Position numbers and translations under genes: made by a program. From Allorhodopirellula solitaria (GTDB lineage Bacteria; Planctomycetota; Planctomycetia; Pirellulales; Pirellulaceae): a stretch of 64,000 bases of DNA. This document shows, in pieces, positions 1-9,761 of this stretch (the first letter of the stretch is position 1; each line of letters opens with the position of its first letter). Under the pieces are notes generated by a model, which saw only the letters and a list, made by a program, of their open reading frames with translations, ran no database searches and was not told the DNA's origin. Where the stretch lies: assembly GCF_007859855.1 (NCBI RefSeq), contig NZ_SJPK01000018.1, forward strand, positions 1 through 64,000. The letters are read 5' to 3'.

Positions 1-907
1 TCGCCCAGATGTCGCTCGGCGTGTTGCTGATGTCCGTGATCTCGTTGACTTCGTTCGCAGTGCGCGTCTGATTGAAATCCCAAGTCCCGTCACCGTTCTT
101 ATCCTGCCGGAACTCTTTCCAATTACCTGTCGGGTCGAGCGTCCAGCACTGAGCGGCGTCGAGCGAAGTGAGCGCGGTGTGCGTGCCATTGAGCTGGCCA
201 CGTTGAGCGGACTGCAGGCGGTTGAGTCCGTCGTATTGATACAGCCAATCGTGTTCCCGGTTGGGATCCGACGGGTTCTCTCGCCAAGTGCGGTTACTGG
301 CCCGATCATAGCCATATTCGATCCGGGATAGGTCGGTGCCTGCCGAGACATCTCGCCAGCGGACATCCTTTACCCGACCAAAGCGATCTAGACCGCTGTA
401 GATGTCGCCAGTGTCGGGGTCGGTCGACAGGGTTGGCGAGACCAGGGTGTAACGGAGATCGGCCTGGGTGCTGTCCTGTTGGACGAAGGTGCCAAAACCC
501 AAGTATTCGTAGGCGGCTAAGACGGTGGAATCATCATCGATCAGGCTGGACACCTGGTTCAGTTTATCGGTGATCGAGCCGCTGCTGCCGTAGTCGAGCG
601 TGACTTCTCGCCCGTTGGGATAGAGCGTGGCGGTGGGACGCAGCACGTTCCCGCTGCCATCGGTGTACGACCGTCCCACGCTGGGTGTCGAGGCGGGGTT
701 GACCGCGCCGCTGTGCGACTGGAACGTTTTCGTCACTTGTCCGAACCCATCGAACTGCCGGGTGATTTGATTCTCGATCGATCCGCTACCGACCGATGCA
801 TTATTATAACAGGTCACCGCCGAGACATTCCCGCGAACATCGTAGGTTTGCTCCACCCGGCGGATCGCTCCGTCGCCTGCACTTCGTACGCGACGCCCGC
901 TCGCGGC
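1..907 (-). pseudogene. RHS core fragment (5'-truncated, runs off the left edge)
   Basis: Read on the minus strand this stretch is one open frame of RHS/YD-repeat type. It lines up with the core of the long RHS gene downstream (about 3050-3900): both have an RRxE-xYDVR segment followed by a YTDGS-N segment. No start codon is present; the frame meets an in-frame TGA at 908-910, and similarity to the other RHS gene fades near there. The 3' half lies outside the window, so its tail is unknown. It is either an orphan RHS cassette (core piece plus own tail) or the remains of a full gene. The first 127 bases are identical to 11825-11951. Confidence 0.75.
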
Positions 908-1024
908 TCACTGGATCAAGGATGGAACCAACCGGCGGTCGACTTGCAACCTGAAACGCAGGCCTGACCCCCGGCGCAGCCGTTCCCTCGCACTCCAGTG
1001 CAGTGCGTGGAAATCCACCTAATC

Positions 1025-1074
1025 GGTACCGGACACCTTAATCTTTTTCGGTACCGGACACCTTAATCTTTTTC
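1025..1074. repeat. 25-bp perfect tandem duplication
   Basis: A 25-base unit beginning GGTACCGGACACC occurs twice head to tail (1025-1049 and 1050-1074). Read on the minus strand with its left flank it encodes KIKVSGTD-stop. The lipoprotein gene ending at 1215 closes with almost the same codons (KIKMPVTD-stop), so this may be the duplicated 3' end of a related gene. The rest of 908-1214 shows only the transposase tail described next. Confidence 0.8.
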
Positions 1075-1202
1075 GCCGCAATCGCATCAACCCGCGAGTC
1101 ATCAAACGCAGAATGTCCAAATGGAACAAATGCCGCCCCGAACACCGCAAGCAACCACCGTTGACGAAACTCTTTGAGGATACAGTAGTTATGCTTCGTT
1201 GA
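1074..1202 (+). pseudogene. Remnant C-terminal tail of a transposase (IS4-like)
   Basis: An open stretch of 42 codons ends in TGA at 1200-1202. It contains the basic segment NPRVIKRRMSKWNKCR, which resembles the Lys/Arg-rich C-terminus (NPRVVKRKMS...) of IS4-type DDE transposases. Nothing upstream continues the frame, because the 25-bp tandem repeat begins immediately before it. I read it as a scar left by a lost insertion sequence inside the RHS locus. Family assignment rests on this short motif only. Confidence 0.5.
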
Positions 1203-1214
1203 ACGGTATTGGGT

Positions 1215-1607
1215 CTAATCGGTGACGGGCATCTTAATCTTCGCGATGATCTCTTTTCCTAGCTTTGCGTTGCCACCCAGATACCTGTAACCATCGAAAG
1301 AAAACTCAATTTCATCGCCCACGAACTTAAAGTCGACGACTGCCGAATTGCCCGCTGCAAATACCTTCAACGAGTACTCTGGATCTGATGTGAAACCGAT
1401 GCCCAGTTCTTGATACGGCACAAAAGCGTCAATAACATCAGTTATTTTGTCGTACGGATATCCACTGAATTCTTCGCCCGTCGAAACATCCACAATCACA
1501 GCGTCCTGAACACGCGTGTGTTGGAGAACCTCCACACGAGAGCGTTCTTGATGACAACTCGGAATCAACGCAAGAACCAAGATCGCAAAACAATATCGCC
1601 AGGACAT
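1215..1607 (-). CDS. Small putative lipoprotein, candidate immunity partner of the RHS tail
   Basis: About 130 residues beginning MSWRYCFAILVLALIPSCHQ: a short basic N-terminus, a hydrophobic segment, then a lipobox-like IPSC, so export and lipidation are likely. A GTG at 1626-1628 would add seven residues; the ATG at 1605-1607 gives the better signal peptide. The rest is soluble and matches no family I recognise. It follows the stop of the long RHS gene by only a few bases to a few tens of bases, on the same strand. In polymorphic toxin loci the gene directly after the toxin tail usually encodes its immunity protein. That role is inference from position. Confidence 0.6.
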   Translation of the reverse strand: MSWRYCFAILVLALIPSCHQERSRVEVLQHTRVQDAVIVDVSTGEEFSGYPYDKITDVIDAFVPYQELGIGFTSDPEYSLKVFAAGNSAVVDFKFVGDEIEFSFDGYRYLGGNAKLGKEIIAKIKMPVTD

Positions 1608-1634
1608 TGATTTAAACGTGTATATCACTTTGAT

Positions 1635-4600
1635 TCACTCACCGCAGCAGGGGAAGTCAAAAGACTCTTTGAATGACTCGGAGTGCTCTCCAAAAATATT
1701 GAACGCAGCGGCACCAAATCGCTCAGTTAGAGGGTTTCTCTCATAGCACCTCTTGCGACAGTTAAACCACTTTATCGTATTCCGTTTGTGCCCGCGATCG
1801 CAATCGTCTAAGCACTTCTGATATTTGATTGGATCGTGTTCGTGGTACTCACCTCCAATGTCGAACGGGTTTGCAAAGCGGTCTCGATATTGAACATTGA
1901 CCTTGCAACTTAGCGTCAACTGCTTGGTTGACTTTCCGTCTGAACAGCAGCTTCGCTGGACCGTGCAACTCCAACTGGCATCGGCCGCTCCAGTATTCAA
2001 AATATACTTGTCTTGAAAAAACGCCCAAATGCTTCCCTTTGGAACATTGAGGCCAAATCCTTTCATCCGCGTATTTCCATGGACTTGCACTGAGCTATTG
2101 CAAGCTCCCACGCTGTCAAAAGCGGACTTCCTCGCCATACCGCGCAGAGCTCCCATCGCATTAGATGAGCCCGCGATAAACACCGACATATCTTCCGCAT
2201 CAACGCTGTACGGCCTGCCCCCACCAAAATAGTAATGCCAAGCAAACTTTGGGAAATCCCAAAGATCAGAAACTCCCATCTCGCCACTTGGCAGAGCACC
2301 CGAAACAAGTCCGCCTGGATCAACTCGATTTGACGGTTGATTCTGCACATATACGTACTGGGAAGGACCGTCCATGTACCCGATTGGATCTCTGGAGCTA
2401 AACCTGCCTAGTTGAGCGTCGTACCAGCGGTTGCGGAAGTAGTACAACCCTGCATCCGGTGTCCACTCGCGACTGGTATACGTGTAGTGGACGCCGTAGG
2501 TGCTAACCGCTCGCGGCGCGAAGTTGGCCTCGAAGACGCCTAGGTTACCGTACGGGTCGTACTCGTAGCGTTCTTGCACGCTACCCGAATCACTCACTAT
2601 CGCAGTCGTGTTCCAGTTCGCGTCAGCTAAATAAAACATTCGCTCGCCCAAGATCCCGCCCGAGGGCGAGATGTCGCGATCGCGGAGCACGAGGTCGTCG
2701 ATGTAACGCATCCCCCAAACGTATTGGCGGCGTGGAGTGTTCGAGGTGTCGACGTGTTCCTCGACACACTGCCAGGCGTCGGTGAAGTAGTAGTCTCGGG
2801 TACGTGCCAGTATTCCTGAAGCGTACTCCTTCGCGACGATTCGGAAATTACGACCGTCGAATTGATTCTCTAAGAGGACGTTGGAGGTGTCGTTGTCGAC
2901 GAGCCGGGTCATGCGGTTCCAAGCATCGTACGTCGCGGTCATGCTGGCACCTGGCCCCAGGTCGGGACGGGGCTGAACGAGCGAGTTGCCATTGGGGTCG
3001 TAGGTGGGCGTCGCCCACGCGGCACCGGTCGTGTTGGCGATGCCTGTGATCTCGTTGACGGCATTGGCGGTGCGAGTTTGAACCAAGTCCGCGGTGCCGT
3101 CGGCGTTGTCGTCTTGTTGGAACTCTTTCCAATTGCCCGTCGGATCCAGTGACCAGCACTGGCTGAACTGATCGTTGATCAGCGCAGTATGCTCCGAGTT
3201 CAAATGGCCGCGTTCTGCCGATGACAGGCGATGCAGTCCATCGTAAGCGTACAGCCAGTCGTGTTCCCGGTTGGGGTCCGATGGGTTTTCTCTCCAGGTG
3301 CGGTTACTCGCCCGGTCATAGCCATACTCGATCCGCGATAGGTCCGTTCCTGCCGAGACGTCGCGCCAGCGAACGTCCTTCACCCGTCCAAAGCGATCCA
3401 GGCCGCTGTAGATATCGCCGGTGTCTGGGTCGGTCGACAGGGTTGGCGAGATGAGCGTGTAGCGGAGGTCGGGTTGAGGACTGGTTTGTTGGACGAACGT
3501 GGAGAGACCCATGTATTCGTACTCAGCCAACACGATGGAATCATCGTCGATCAAGCTGGACACTTGGTTAAACTTGTCGGTGATGGAACCTGTCGTACCG
3601 TAGTTGCGCGTGATGGTTCGTCCGTTGGGGTACGTGATCGATGTGGGGCGAATCGTGTTGGCACTGCCATCAGTATAGTTCATTTTGACGCTGGGCGTCG
3701 CGGAAGGGTGGACCGTGTCATGATGTGCCTGGCCGGAATCGATCGACTGACTGAAATCGTTGAATTCAAAGGTGACTTCATTGACGACGCTACCGCTGCC
3801 GACTGCGGCATTATCAAAAGACGTGATTCGCACGGTGTTACTGCGGACGTCATATGCCCGTTCGATCCGTCGCACGCTACCATCGACGCCCGCGCCGAGC
3901 GTGGTCACGCGGTCTTGGGTGGGACGGCCCAGTGCGTCTCGTTCGAATTGCCGGACGGTGCCATTTTGATCGGTGAGCGATGTTTTCTCCGACTGCCGGT
4001 TGTAGGTGTGCGTGATTCGGTCCGCAGGGCCCGCTGAATCAGGATAAATCTCTTGGCTCAGTAGGTGGCTCGTGGCGATCGCCGATGTCGCCAGAGTTGT
4101 GCCGTGGATGTACTGCGTAACTTGGTCTCCGGTTTCCGCGTTGACTGCGGTGATCGTCTCTGTATTTCCATCGGGGGTGTAGGTCGTGAGGACCGTTTGA
4201 TTGACATCGTTCGATGGCGCGCAGGATGTGCTGCTCGATGGCGTGCCGGGGGAGGCGACGTAGTTGTTAATCAACTCCACGTCACGTCCCGCATCGTCTT
4301 GATTTACTCGCATGACTTTGCCGGCGGGGTCGGTAGTGTCTCGCAAATCCCCGGCAGGGCTGAACGCTTGCCGCGACACTAGCACGGTATCGCTCGATGC
4401 GGGAATGGTGGCCGAACGTATGAACCCAGCACCGCCGGCGGTGCCGTATGCCGCGCCTGCGATCGTTCGACCGATGGGGTCCGGGTACGTTGCGGTGTAC
4501 ATGACGCGGGCATTGGGCGTGAGCGAAGGCGAACCGAGTGCACCGGCCTGGCTGGCCGGAGCGTTGTGGTATCGATCTCGCTGGGTCGTTTGAATCACGT

Positions 4601-5533
4601 TGCCCGCGTCATCCTGGGCCGTTTCCACTTGTTGCAAGACCACATCGCCGGCCACGGTGAACACATCCGCGTAACTCGAATCATCGCCGAAACCGGTGTA
4701 CGTCGCTGTGTTCCACCCCAAGCCATTGAAAGTTCGCTTGGTGAAGGCTTCGCCACCGCCCGCGGGGAGCGTCTTGACTTGGTTGCCGACCGCGTCGAAC
4801 CAAGTGTTATCGGTTAGGCTGTTGCCAACCGTGCCGGTGCTGGGGTCGACCGCATAGCGAATCGACTGATACGCGCGGCGACGGTTATCAAACCGAGTCT
4901 CGCGGCGAGAGATCAGATTGCCGGACGCGGAGGTGTCGTAGCCATCAACGCGAATGACTTGGTTGAGGTTGTCATACGTGCGCCGCGTGAAGCGATCCAG
5001 CTCTCCATTGATGTCCGTTTGTCGATTCCGCCAGTCGTAGACGAAGTCGGTGGCGCGCGTGTTCAGCGCATCGACGAAGTCGACCGAGCGGGTGAGATTG
5101 CCATCGCCACCGTCGTCGCCTCCATCATAGATCAAGGATTGAACTGGAACCATGTTATTGCCCATCGCACCGCCGCCGGTGGGGTCGCTATCGGTCGCGC
5201 CGTTGTCGTTGGTGCCGATGAACATACCGGTGGTTTGGCCACGCGCGTCAAATGTCGTCAGCGTGATCGTCCCTCCCGGCGAGACGCTGCGATTGCGCCG
5301 CCGCATCAAGTCATAGCCGTAGGTCGTTTGATCGTAATTATCGCCGCTCAGCCCTGGGCCCGTGGCGGGGATGCTGTGGTAGACACGAACGGACGACAGC
5401 AGGCAGCAATCGGTGTATTGTTGAGTCGTCAGGCGTGTGTAGGACGACTGCGAGAACGTGTCGCTGGGCTGGAGTTTTCCAGACGTCGTGGGACGGATCG
5501 CTTGAATCTGCTCGGTGACGTTGCCGCGTGAAC
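1635..5533 (-). CDS. RHS repeat protein with private C-terminal tail; 5' end lost to an insertion sequence
   Basis: A long array of RHS/YD repeats (many YDxxGN/YDGLNR-type units) leads to the conserved RHS core end: YYFRNRWYDAQLGRFSSRDPIGY, then NRVDPGGL. A 223-residue tail follows, with no resemblance to the core; it is Cys-rich (12 Cys) and contains RFANPFDIGGEYHEHDP. In RHS proteins the core forms a shell and the part after DPxG is the variable effector. I do not recognise the tail's activity. The apparent TTG start at 5309 is not the true start: the same frame reads back in RHS-like sequence (TTYGYD, LQPSDTFSQSSYTRL) to 5533, where insertion-sequence DNA with a stop begins. The N-terminal secretion part is therefore missing and expression is doubtful. 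Confidence 0.85.
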
Positions 5534-5590
5534 GCTAGAAAAGGGCCACCCATAAAGTAGGAGCTAGAAAAGGGCCACCCATAAAGTAGG
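5534..5590. repeat. Tandem 28-bp repeat at the left end of the IS1182-type element
   Basis: A 28-base unit starting GCTAGAAAAGGGCCACCC occurs at 5534-5561 and again at 5563-5590, one base apart. The RHS reading frame stops exactly where the first copy starts. The unit is probably the element's outer end, duplicated. No inverted copy is visible to the right of the transposase gene, so the other end appears lost. Confidence 0.75.
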
Positions 5591-5686
5591 CAGCATCCAT
5601 GGACACGCGTGACAAAAGTCGATCATTGGTTTCGGTGACTTTGGGCTTGGTCTCGGTCGATTTTGCGTTAGGATTTCGGCTGTTCT

Positions 5687-7366
5687 TTGGCCCGGAGTCC
5701 TATCGTGCGATATCAACAAGACCCTTCGCAAACGGAGCTGTTCGACTTTTACGAGCAGATTCTTTCCCCCGTCGGTTACCGTAGACTGCTCAACGGTTGG
5801 CAGCATCTCTTTCGCACAGCCATCCTCCGACTGATGCCTGTGGGACGCTTAGCCGAGCGTTTTGATCCCGCCATCGGGCGACCTACCAAGGAACTCTACT
5901 CAGTCGCCGCCTTGCTCTTTGTGATGGAATTCCGTGATTGGACCCACCAAGAAGCGGCCGACGCTTACATGTTCAACGTGGACGTTCAGTACGCATTGAA
6001 CCTTCGACCGGAGAACCAGAGCCTGTGTCGTCGCACCATCGAGCGTTACATTGAGCTCTTTCGAGAAGATGAATTGGCAGCGGACATCATGAACGATGTT
6101 ACCGCCGAATTGGTCAAACTGCTTGAACTGGACGTCTCCAAGCAGCGACTCGATTCGACACACATCGAATCAAACATGGCCAAATTCGGACGCATCAGAT
6201 TGATGGTCACCGCGATCAAACGTTTCTTGACTCAAATCAAACGGCACGATGAAGGAAGCTATAACGCCCTGCCGCGAAGCGTTCGAGATCGCTACGAAGC
6301 CGGTGCAAACGCCTTGTTCGGCTGGAAGAAACTTGAGGATGACGAGATCGACACCCTTCGTCAGAGCGTGGCCGAGGACTTGCTGTACTTGGTCGAGCGT
6401 TACCGACGCAACCGGAAGCATCATCAACGATCGACCTACCTAGCGATGGCCAAAATCCTGGAGCAGCAGTGCGAGATCACTGACGGAACAGTCGAGCTGA
6501 AGAAGAATACCGGCGGAGACGTGATCTGCAACTCCTCTGATGTCGATGCGACCTTTGACGGACACAAGGGCAGCGGCTACCAGGTTCAGTTGAGTGAGAC
6601 CTACAGCAGCGAAAATTGCGTTCAGTTGATCGTCGCCGCACATGTCGAAACGGCCTGCACCCACGACAGCCACGCCATCGGCTGGCTCCTGGATCACTAT
6701 CAATCGCAAGGCGGATCGATGCCACAGACGCTGCTTGCCGATACGGCCTATGGCAGTGACGACAACTTCCAGAAGTGTGCCAACGGAGCAAGTTGGACCA
6801 GTCCGCTGAAACCGGATCATGAAGCGACCTCTGCTCCCGTGGTCAAGCTTGTCAGTCCCACCAGCGGAAAGGTCAGCGAAGCGGAAACCCTATCACCGAA
6901 TGCTTCGAAACCACTGACGACTCTGGACTTCCCCTATGATGCGTCGGTGAATCGCTTCACGCATTGCCCCGCTGGCAAGGAACTCCATCGAGCCCACTAC
7001 CGTAAGATGCATGACCAACATCACTTGCTGATGCTCAGCGATGATTGCCGCAGTTGTCCGTTGCGGTCGCGTTGTCCGATGCAAGGCGACCCGATGCTTT
7101 ATGACATGCGGATTGATGGGAAAGACTTGCGTTTGGCCCAGCGGCGTCAGGCCGAGGAGACCGATACGTTTCGCCGGGAGTACCGCAAACGAGGCGGCAT
7201 TGAGGCGACCAACAGCATCCTGAAACGCGTGACGGGCCTGAGTCGCCTGCGGGTTCGCGGTCGGCCCGCAATGACAACGAGTACCCTGCTGAAAGTCGCC
7301 GGTTGGAATGTCCTTCAGGCTACCCGCGGGCACCGATCGCGGCAAAAATCGCTCTCCGCAGCTTAG
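5687..7366 (+). CDS. IS1182-type DDE transposase
   Basis: 559 residues, full length for IS1182-type transposases. The start is TTG at 5687. The N-terminal DUF772-like part (about residues 40-140) holds GRPTKELYSVAALLFVMEFR. The DDE-type core follows: LDSTHIES with Asp156, LLADTAYG with a second Asp, and GGIEATNSILKR with the Glu near residue 505. A Cys cluster (CRSCPLRSRC) sits before the last motif, as is usual in this family. The frame is intact, so the enzyme may still be made and act on other copies. Confidence 0.9.
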   Translation: MARSPIVRYQQDPSQTELFDFYEQILSPVGYRRLLNGWQHLFRTAILRLMPVGRLAERFDPAIGRPTKELYSVAALLFVMEFRDWTHQEAADAYMFNVDVQYALNLRPENQSLCRRTIERYIELFREDELAADIMNDVTAELVKLLELDVSKQRLDSTHIESNMAKFGRIRLMVTAIKRFLTQIKRHDEGSYNALPRSVRDRYEAGANALFGWKKLEDDEIDTLRQSVAEDLLYLVERYRRNRKHHQRSTYLAMAKILEQQCEITDGTVELKKNTGGDVICNSSDVDATFDGHKGSGYQVQLSETYSSENCVQLIVAAHVETACTHDSHAIGWLLDHYQSQGGSMPQTLLADTAYGSDDNFQKCANGASWTSPLKPDHEATSAPVVKLVSPTSGKVSEAETLSPNASKPLTTLDFPYDASVNRFTHCPAGKELHRAHYRKMHDQHHLLMLSDDCRSCPLRSRCPMQGDPMLYDMRIDGKDLRLAQRRQAEETDTFRREYRKRGGIEATNSILKRVTGLSRLRVRGRPAMTTSTLLKVAGWNVLQATRGHRSRQKSLSAA

Positions 7367-7367
7367 G

Positions 7368-7460
7368 TGTTACCGACCTCGCTCTGATCGCATTTGACGG
7401 TCTTTTTCTGCCGAATTGTTGTCGTAGTCACGGACTGTTCTTACACCGGTAATTCGGTAG
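7368..7460. repeat. Left end of the transposon: terminal repeat plus two internal sites
   Basis: The terminal 11-mer TGTTACCGACC at 7368-7378 is followed by CTGCCGAATTGTTG at 7408-7421 and, inverted, TAATTCGGTAG at 7450-7460. The shared core CCGAATT also occurs four times at the right end. Repeated, unevenly spaced sites of this kind are transposase-binding sites in Tn7-like elements; that role here is inferred. The remaining bases to 7657 hold no gene I can support. Confidence 0.65.
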
Positions 7461-7657
7461 GCAGCAGCCCGCCGCCTGCAGACCAGAGCCTCGCCCCCCG
7501 CGTCTCTCGCAACCCGCCCCCTTCAACTAAATCGTACCCCGCCTCTCCCCCGCCCCCAGACTTGCTTTTCAGGCAGTCGGTTCGCGTTCGTTCGAATCCG
7601 TGATTCGACCGACTATCCTGCTGGACTTTTCCTCTCCAAGTTCAGGAGCCAGCGCCC

Positions 7658-8221
7658 GTGCGAGCCAGAATCTTCCGCTCTCAAACAGAGCGTGACGAGT
7701 TCCTGCTGAACCTCAAACTCACCCAGTGCCCCCACTGCAAGAAAGTCGGCACACTTAATCGTCATGGGGCCTTGCGCGGATACGACGAGAACAACGTCCG
7801 CCACAAATCCATTCGGGCACGAAGGGTCTTCTGTAGCAACCGAAATCAAGCCGCCGGATGTGGACGCACCTTCAGCGCGTGGATCGCTGACAAGGTCAAA
7901 CGGCTCTTTCTTAGTGCCGAGCAACTCTGGACATTTCTCAACGAAGCTGCCGCGAACGGCAACAAACGCAAAGCATTCAAAAAGCTCAATAGCAGCATGA
8001 GCGATTCGGCACCCTATCGAATTTGGAAACGATTGCAGAATGCACAGTCCTCCATTCGGACCACGCTGTCGACCATGTGCCCGCCGTCAAAAATCGATGG
8101 CTCACAGCCCAGCAACACGCCCGCTGAGAGCACACTCGCTCATCTGATCAAAGCCTTCACTGGCCACGGGCTCAATCCCATCGCCGCCTTCCAGCTCACG
8201 CTGCAGGCCTTCTTCATCTGA
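7658..8221 (+). CDS. Zinc-ribbon protein of the transposon (unknown family)
   Basis: 187 residues, GTG start, first gene of the element. The N-terminal third is a probable zinc ribbon: Cys24-x2-Cys27 (CPHC), then Cys59 and Cys68 in FCSNRNQAAGCGRTFSAW, the pattern of Zn-ribbons found at the front of several transposases. The rest is helical and basic. By position it could be a DNA-binding or target-selecting subunit comparable to TniQ, but I see no TniQ signature, so the role is inference. It is separated from the DDE transposase gene by about 260 bases with no gene. Confidence 0.6.
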   Translation: MRARIFRSQTERDEFLLNLKLTQCPHCKKVGTLNRHGALRGYDENNVRHKSIRARRVFCSNRNQAAGCGRTFSAWIADKVKRLFLSAEQLWTFLNEAAANGNKRKAFKKLNSSMSDSAPYRIWKRLQNAQSSIRTTLSTMCPPSKIDGSQPSNTPAESTLAHLIKAFTGHGLNPIAAFQLTLQAFFI

Positions 8222-8481
8222 CCCGCCGCGAGCCGCACCTAGGCAAGCCGATCTGGCCCGTGATCGCACGGCAACTTGTCGATCCTGGCCAGCATCATCT
8301 GCCTCGGGTGGTCGATTTGCCATCGTGCCTCACGCTTGGAAATTCTTTCTTTCTGCTCGACAACACAACCCGACGATAGATCCACCGCCGACCGCGCTTA
8401 GACTCGCCAGCGAATCGAATTCATGAATCGATTTCACTTCAGTCAACAGTCACTCGTCAATCAAACCCAGCGGAGCGGTCC

Positions 8482-9708
8482 ATGAAACGACCATCGGTCT
8501 ACGTCAAAATGAAAGTCCTCGGAGCGATTGAGGTCGCCGCCGGAAGAACACGTCACGAGAGAATCCACAGCGTCGCCGCCATGACGTTTCTCGATGAGCA
8601 GGGAGACCAACATCAGTTCACCTGGCGGACCATCCAAACCTGGTACTACCGTTACAAGAACCACGGTGTCACCGGCATGGACGCCTCGCCGCGAGCCGAC
8701 AAAGGACGGACACGCAAGGTCACACCCGAAGAGGTTCTCGAAGCGATCAACACCGCGCTGCCGCACTTTGTTTCTGCGAAAACGGGGCACAAGAGGACGC
8801 CCACCAAGTCAGCCGTCTATCGGTTCTGCATTGAAAAGGGACTCCTGCACGCCAGCCAGATCGCTCTGACCACGTTCTGCCGGTTCGTCCGCGAGTACGA
8901 ATTACTCAAGGACGATCCAGGCGAAAACCGACGCCGGCTCGCCTTCAGCATGCAGTACGCCAATCAACTTTGGCAGGCGGACACGATGTTCGGACCGCAC
9001 ATCGGTGGCCGGCAAGCCAAGCTGATCGCGCTGATCGATGACGCCAGTCGTGTGATCTGTCATGGTGAGTTCTTCTTCGAGGAGAACACCGATTCGATGA
9101 TCAAGGCTCTTCGCTCGGCCTTCTACAAACGAGGCTTGCCCGAACAGTTATACGTCGACAACGGTTCGATCTATTGCAGCCAAGAGATCACGCTGATTGC
9201 GGCGCGCGTGGGCTGCATCCTTCGTCACACGGCGGTGCGAGATGCGGCGGCGAAAGGGAAAGTCGAGCGATTCTTTCGCCGCGTGCGTGATCAATTTCTG
9301 ATCCGCAAACTCGACCTCACTTCGATCGAGGCACTCAACAAACAGTTCACGCACTGGGTCGAACATGACTACAACGCCACCGTGCACACCACCCTCGGGA
9401 TGAAGCCGATCGATCGCTTCGGTGTGGACCTTTCTCGGATCCGGTTTCTCTCACCGTCGGAGGATACTGACGAGCTGTTCTACGCCGAGGCGATGCGCAG
9501 TGTCAAAAAGGACAACACGTTCAGCTTCCAAGGCGAGCGTTACGAAACTCCGATCGACTTGCGTGGCAAGAAGGTCACGCTGCGGCATGAGCGACATCAC
9601 AAAGGCGCAGTCGTCGTCTACGAAAACGATCGACGCATCGGCAAGGCGAGACTGCTCGATGCCGTCGCCAACGGCATGAAACGCAGAACATCAGCCGAAG
9701 AGCGTTAG
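8482..9708 (+). CDS. DDE (rve-type) transposase of the transposon
   Basis: 408 residues. The ATG at 8482 has a purine-rich GGAGCGG just upstream. An N-terminal helix-turn-helix region (about 1-140) precedes a retroviral-integrase-like core: Asp167 (LWQADTMFG), Asp226 (LYVDNGSIY) and Glu262 (AAAKGKVERFF), with the D-35-E spacing typical of this superfamily. A C-terminal beta-rich segment (about 330-400) resembles the Mu-type C-terminal domain seen in TniA and IS481-like enzymes. The next gene is an AAA ATPase, as in Tn5053 (tniA-tniB), Tn7 (tnsB-tnsC) and IS21 (istA-istB). Confidence 0.9.
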   Translation: MKRPSVYVKMKVLGAIEVAAGRTRHERIHSVAAMTFLDEQGDQHQFTWRTIQTWYYRYKNHGVTGMDASPRADKGRTRKVTPEEVLEAINTALPHFVSAKTGHKRTPTKSAVYRFCIEKGLLHASQIALTTFCRFVREYELLKDDPGENRRRLAFSMQYANQLWQADTMFGPHIGGRQAKLIALIDDASRVICHGEFFFEENTDSMIKALRSAFYKRGLPEQLYVDNGSIYCSQEITLIAARVGCILRHTAVRDAAAKGKVERFFRRVRDQFLIRKLDLTSIEALNKQFTHWVEHDYNATVHTTLGMKPIDRFGVDLSRIRFLSPSEDTDELFYAEAMRSVKKDNTFSFQGERYETPIDLRGKKVTLRHERHHKGAVVVYENDRRIGKARLLDAVANGMKRRTSAEER

Positions 9709-9761
9709 CTCACGGTTCTCTCATCTTCTTCATCCTTCCTCCTTCACCACTCAAACTTCCC

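Larger units (their letters stand above)
5534..7366 (+). mobile_element. IS1182-family insertion sequence, right end missing
   Basis: The element begins at the duplicated 28-bp end, carries one transposase gene, and stops at the gene's own stop codon: the terminus of the neighbouring transposon starts at 7368, leaving no room for a right inverted repeat. It interrupts the long RHS gene on its left. The most economical reading is that the later transposon, or a deletion next to it, removed the right end. It is therefore probably no longer mobile by itself. Confidence 0.7.

Noticed and set aside
2063-2350. Small minus-strand frame within the RHS tail
   Set aside because: Out-of-frame shadow of the RHS gene.
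5309-5311. TTG as start codon of the long RHS gene
   Set aside because: The same frame continues upstream with RHS-like sequence to 5533, so the TTG is internal.
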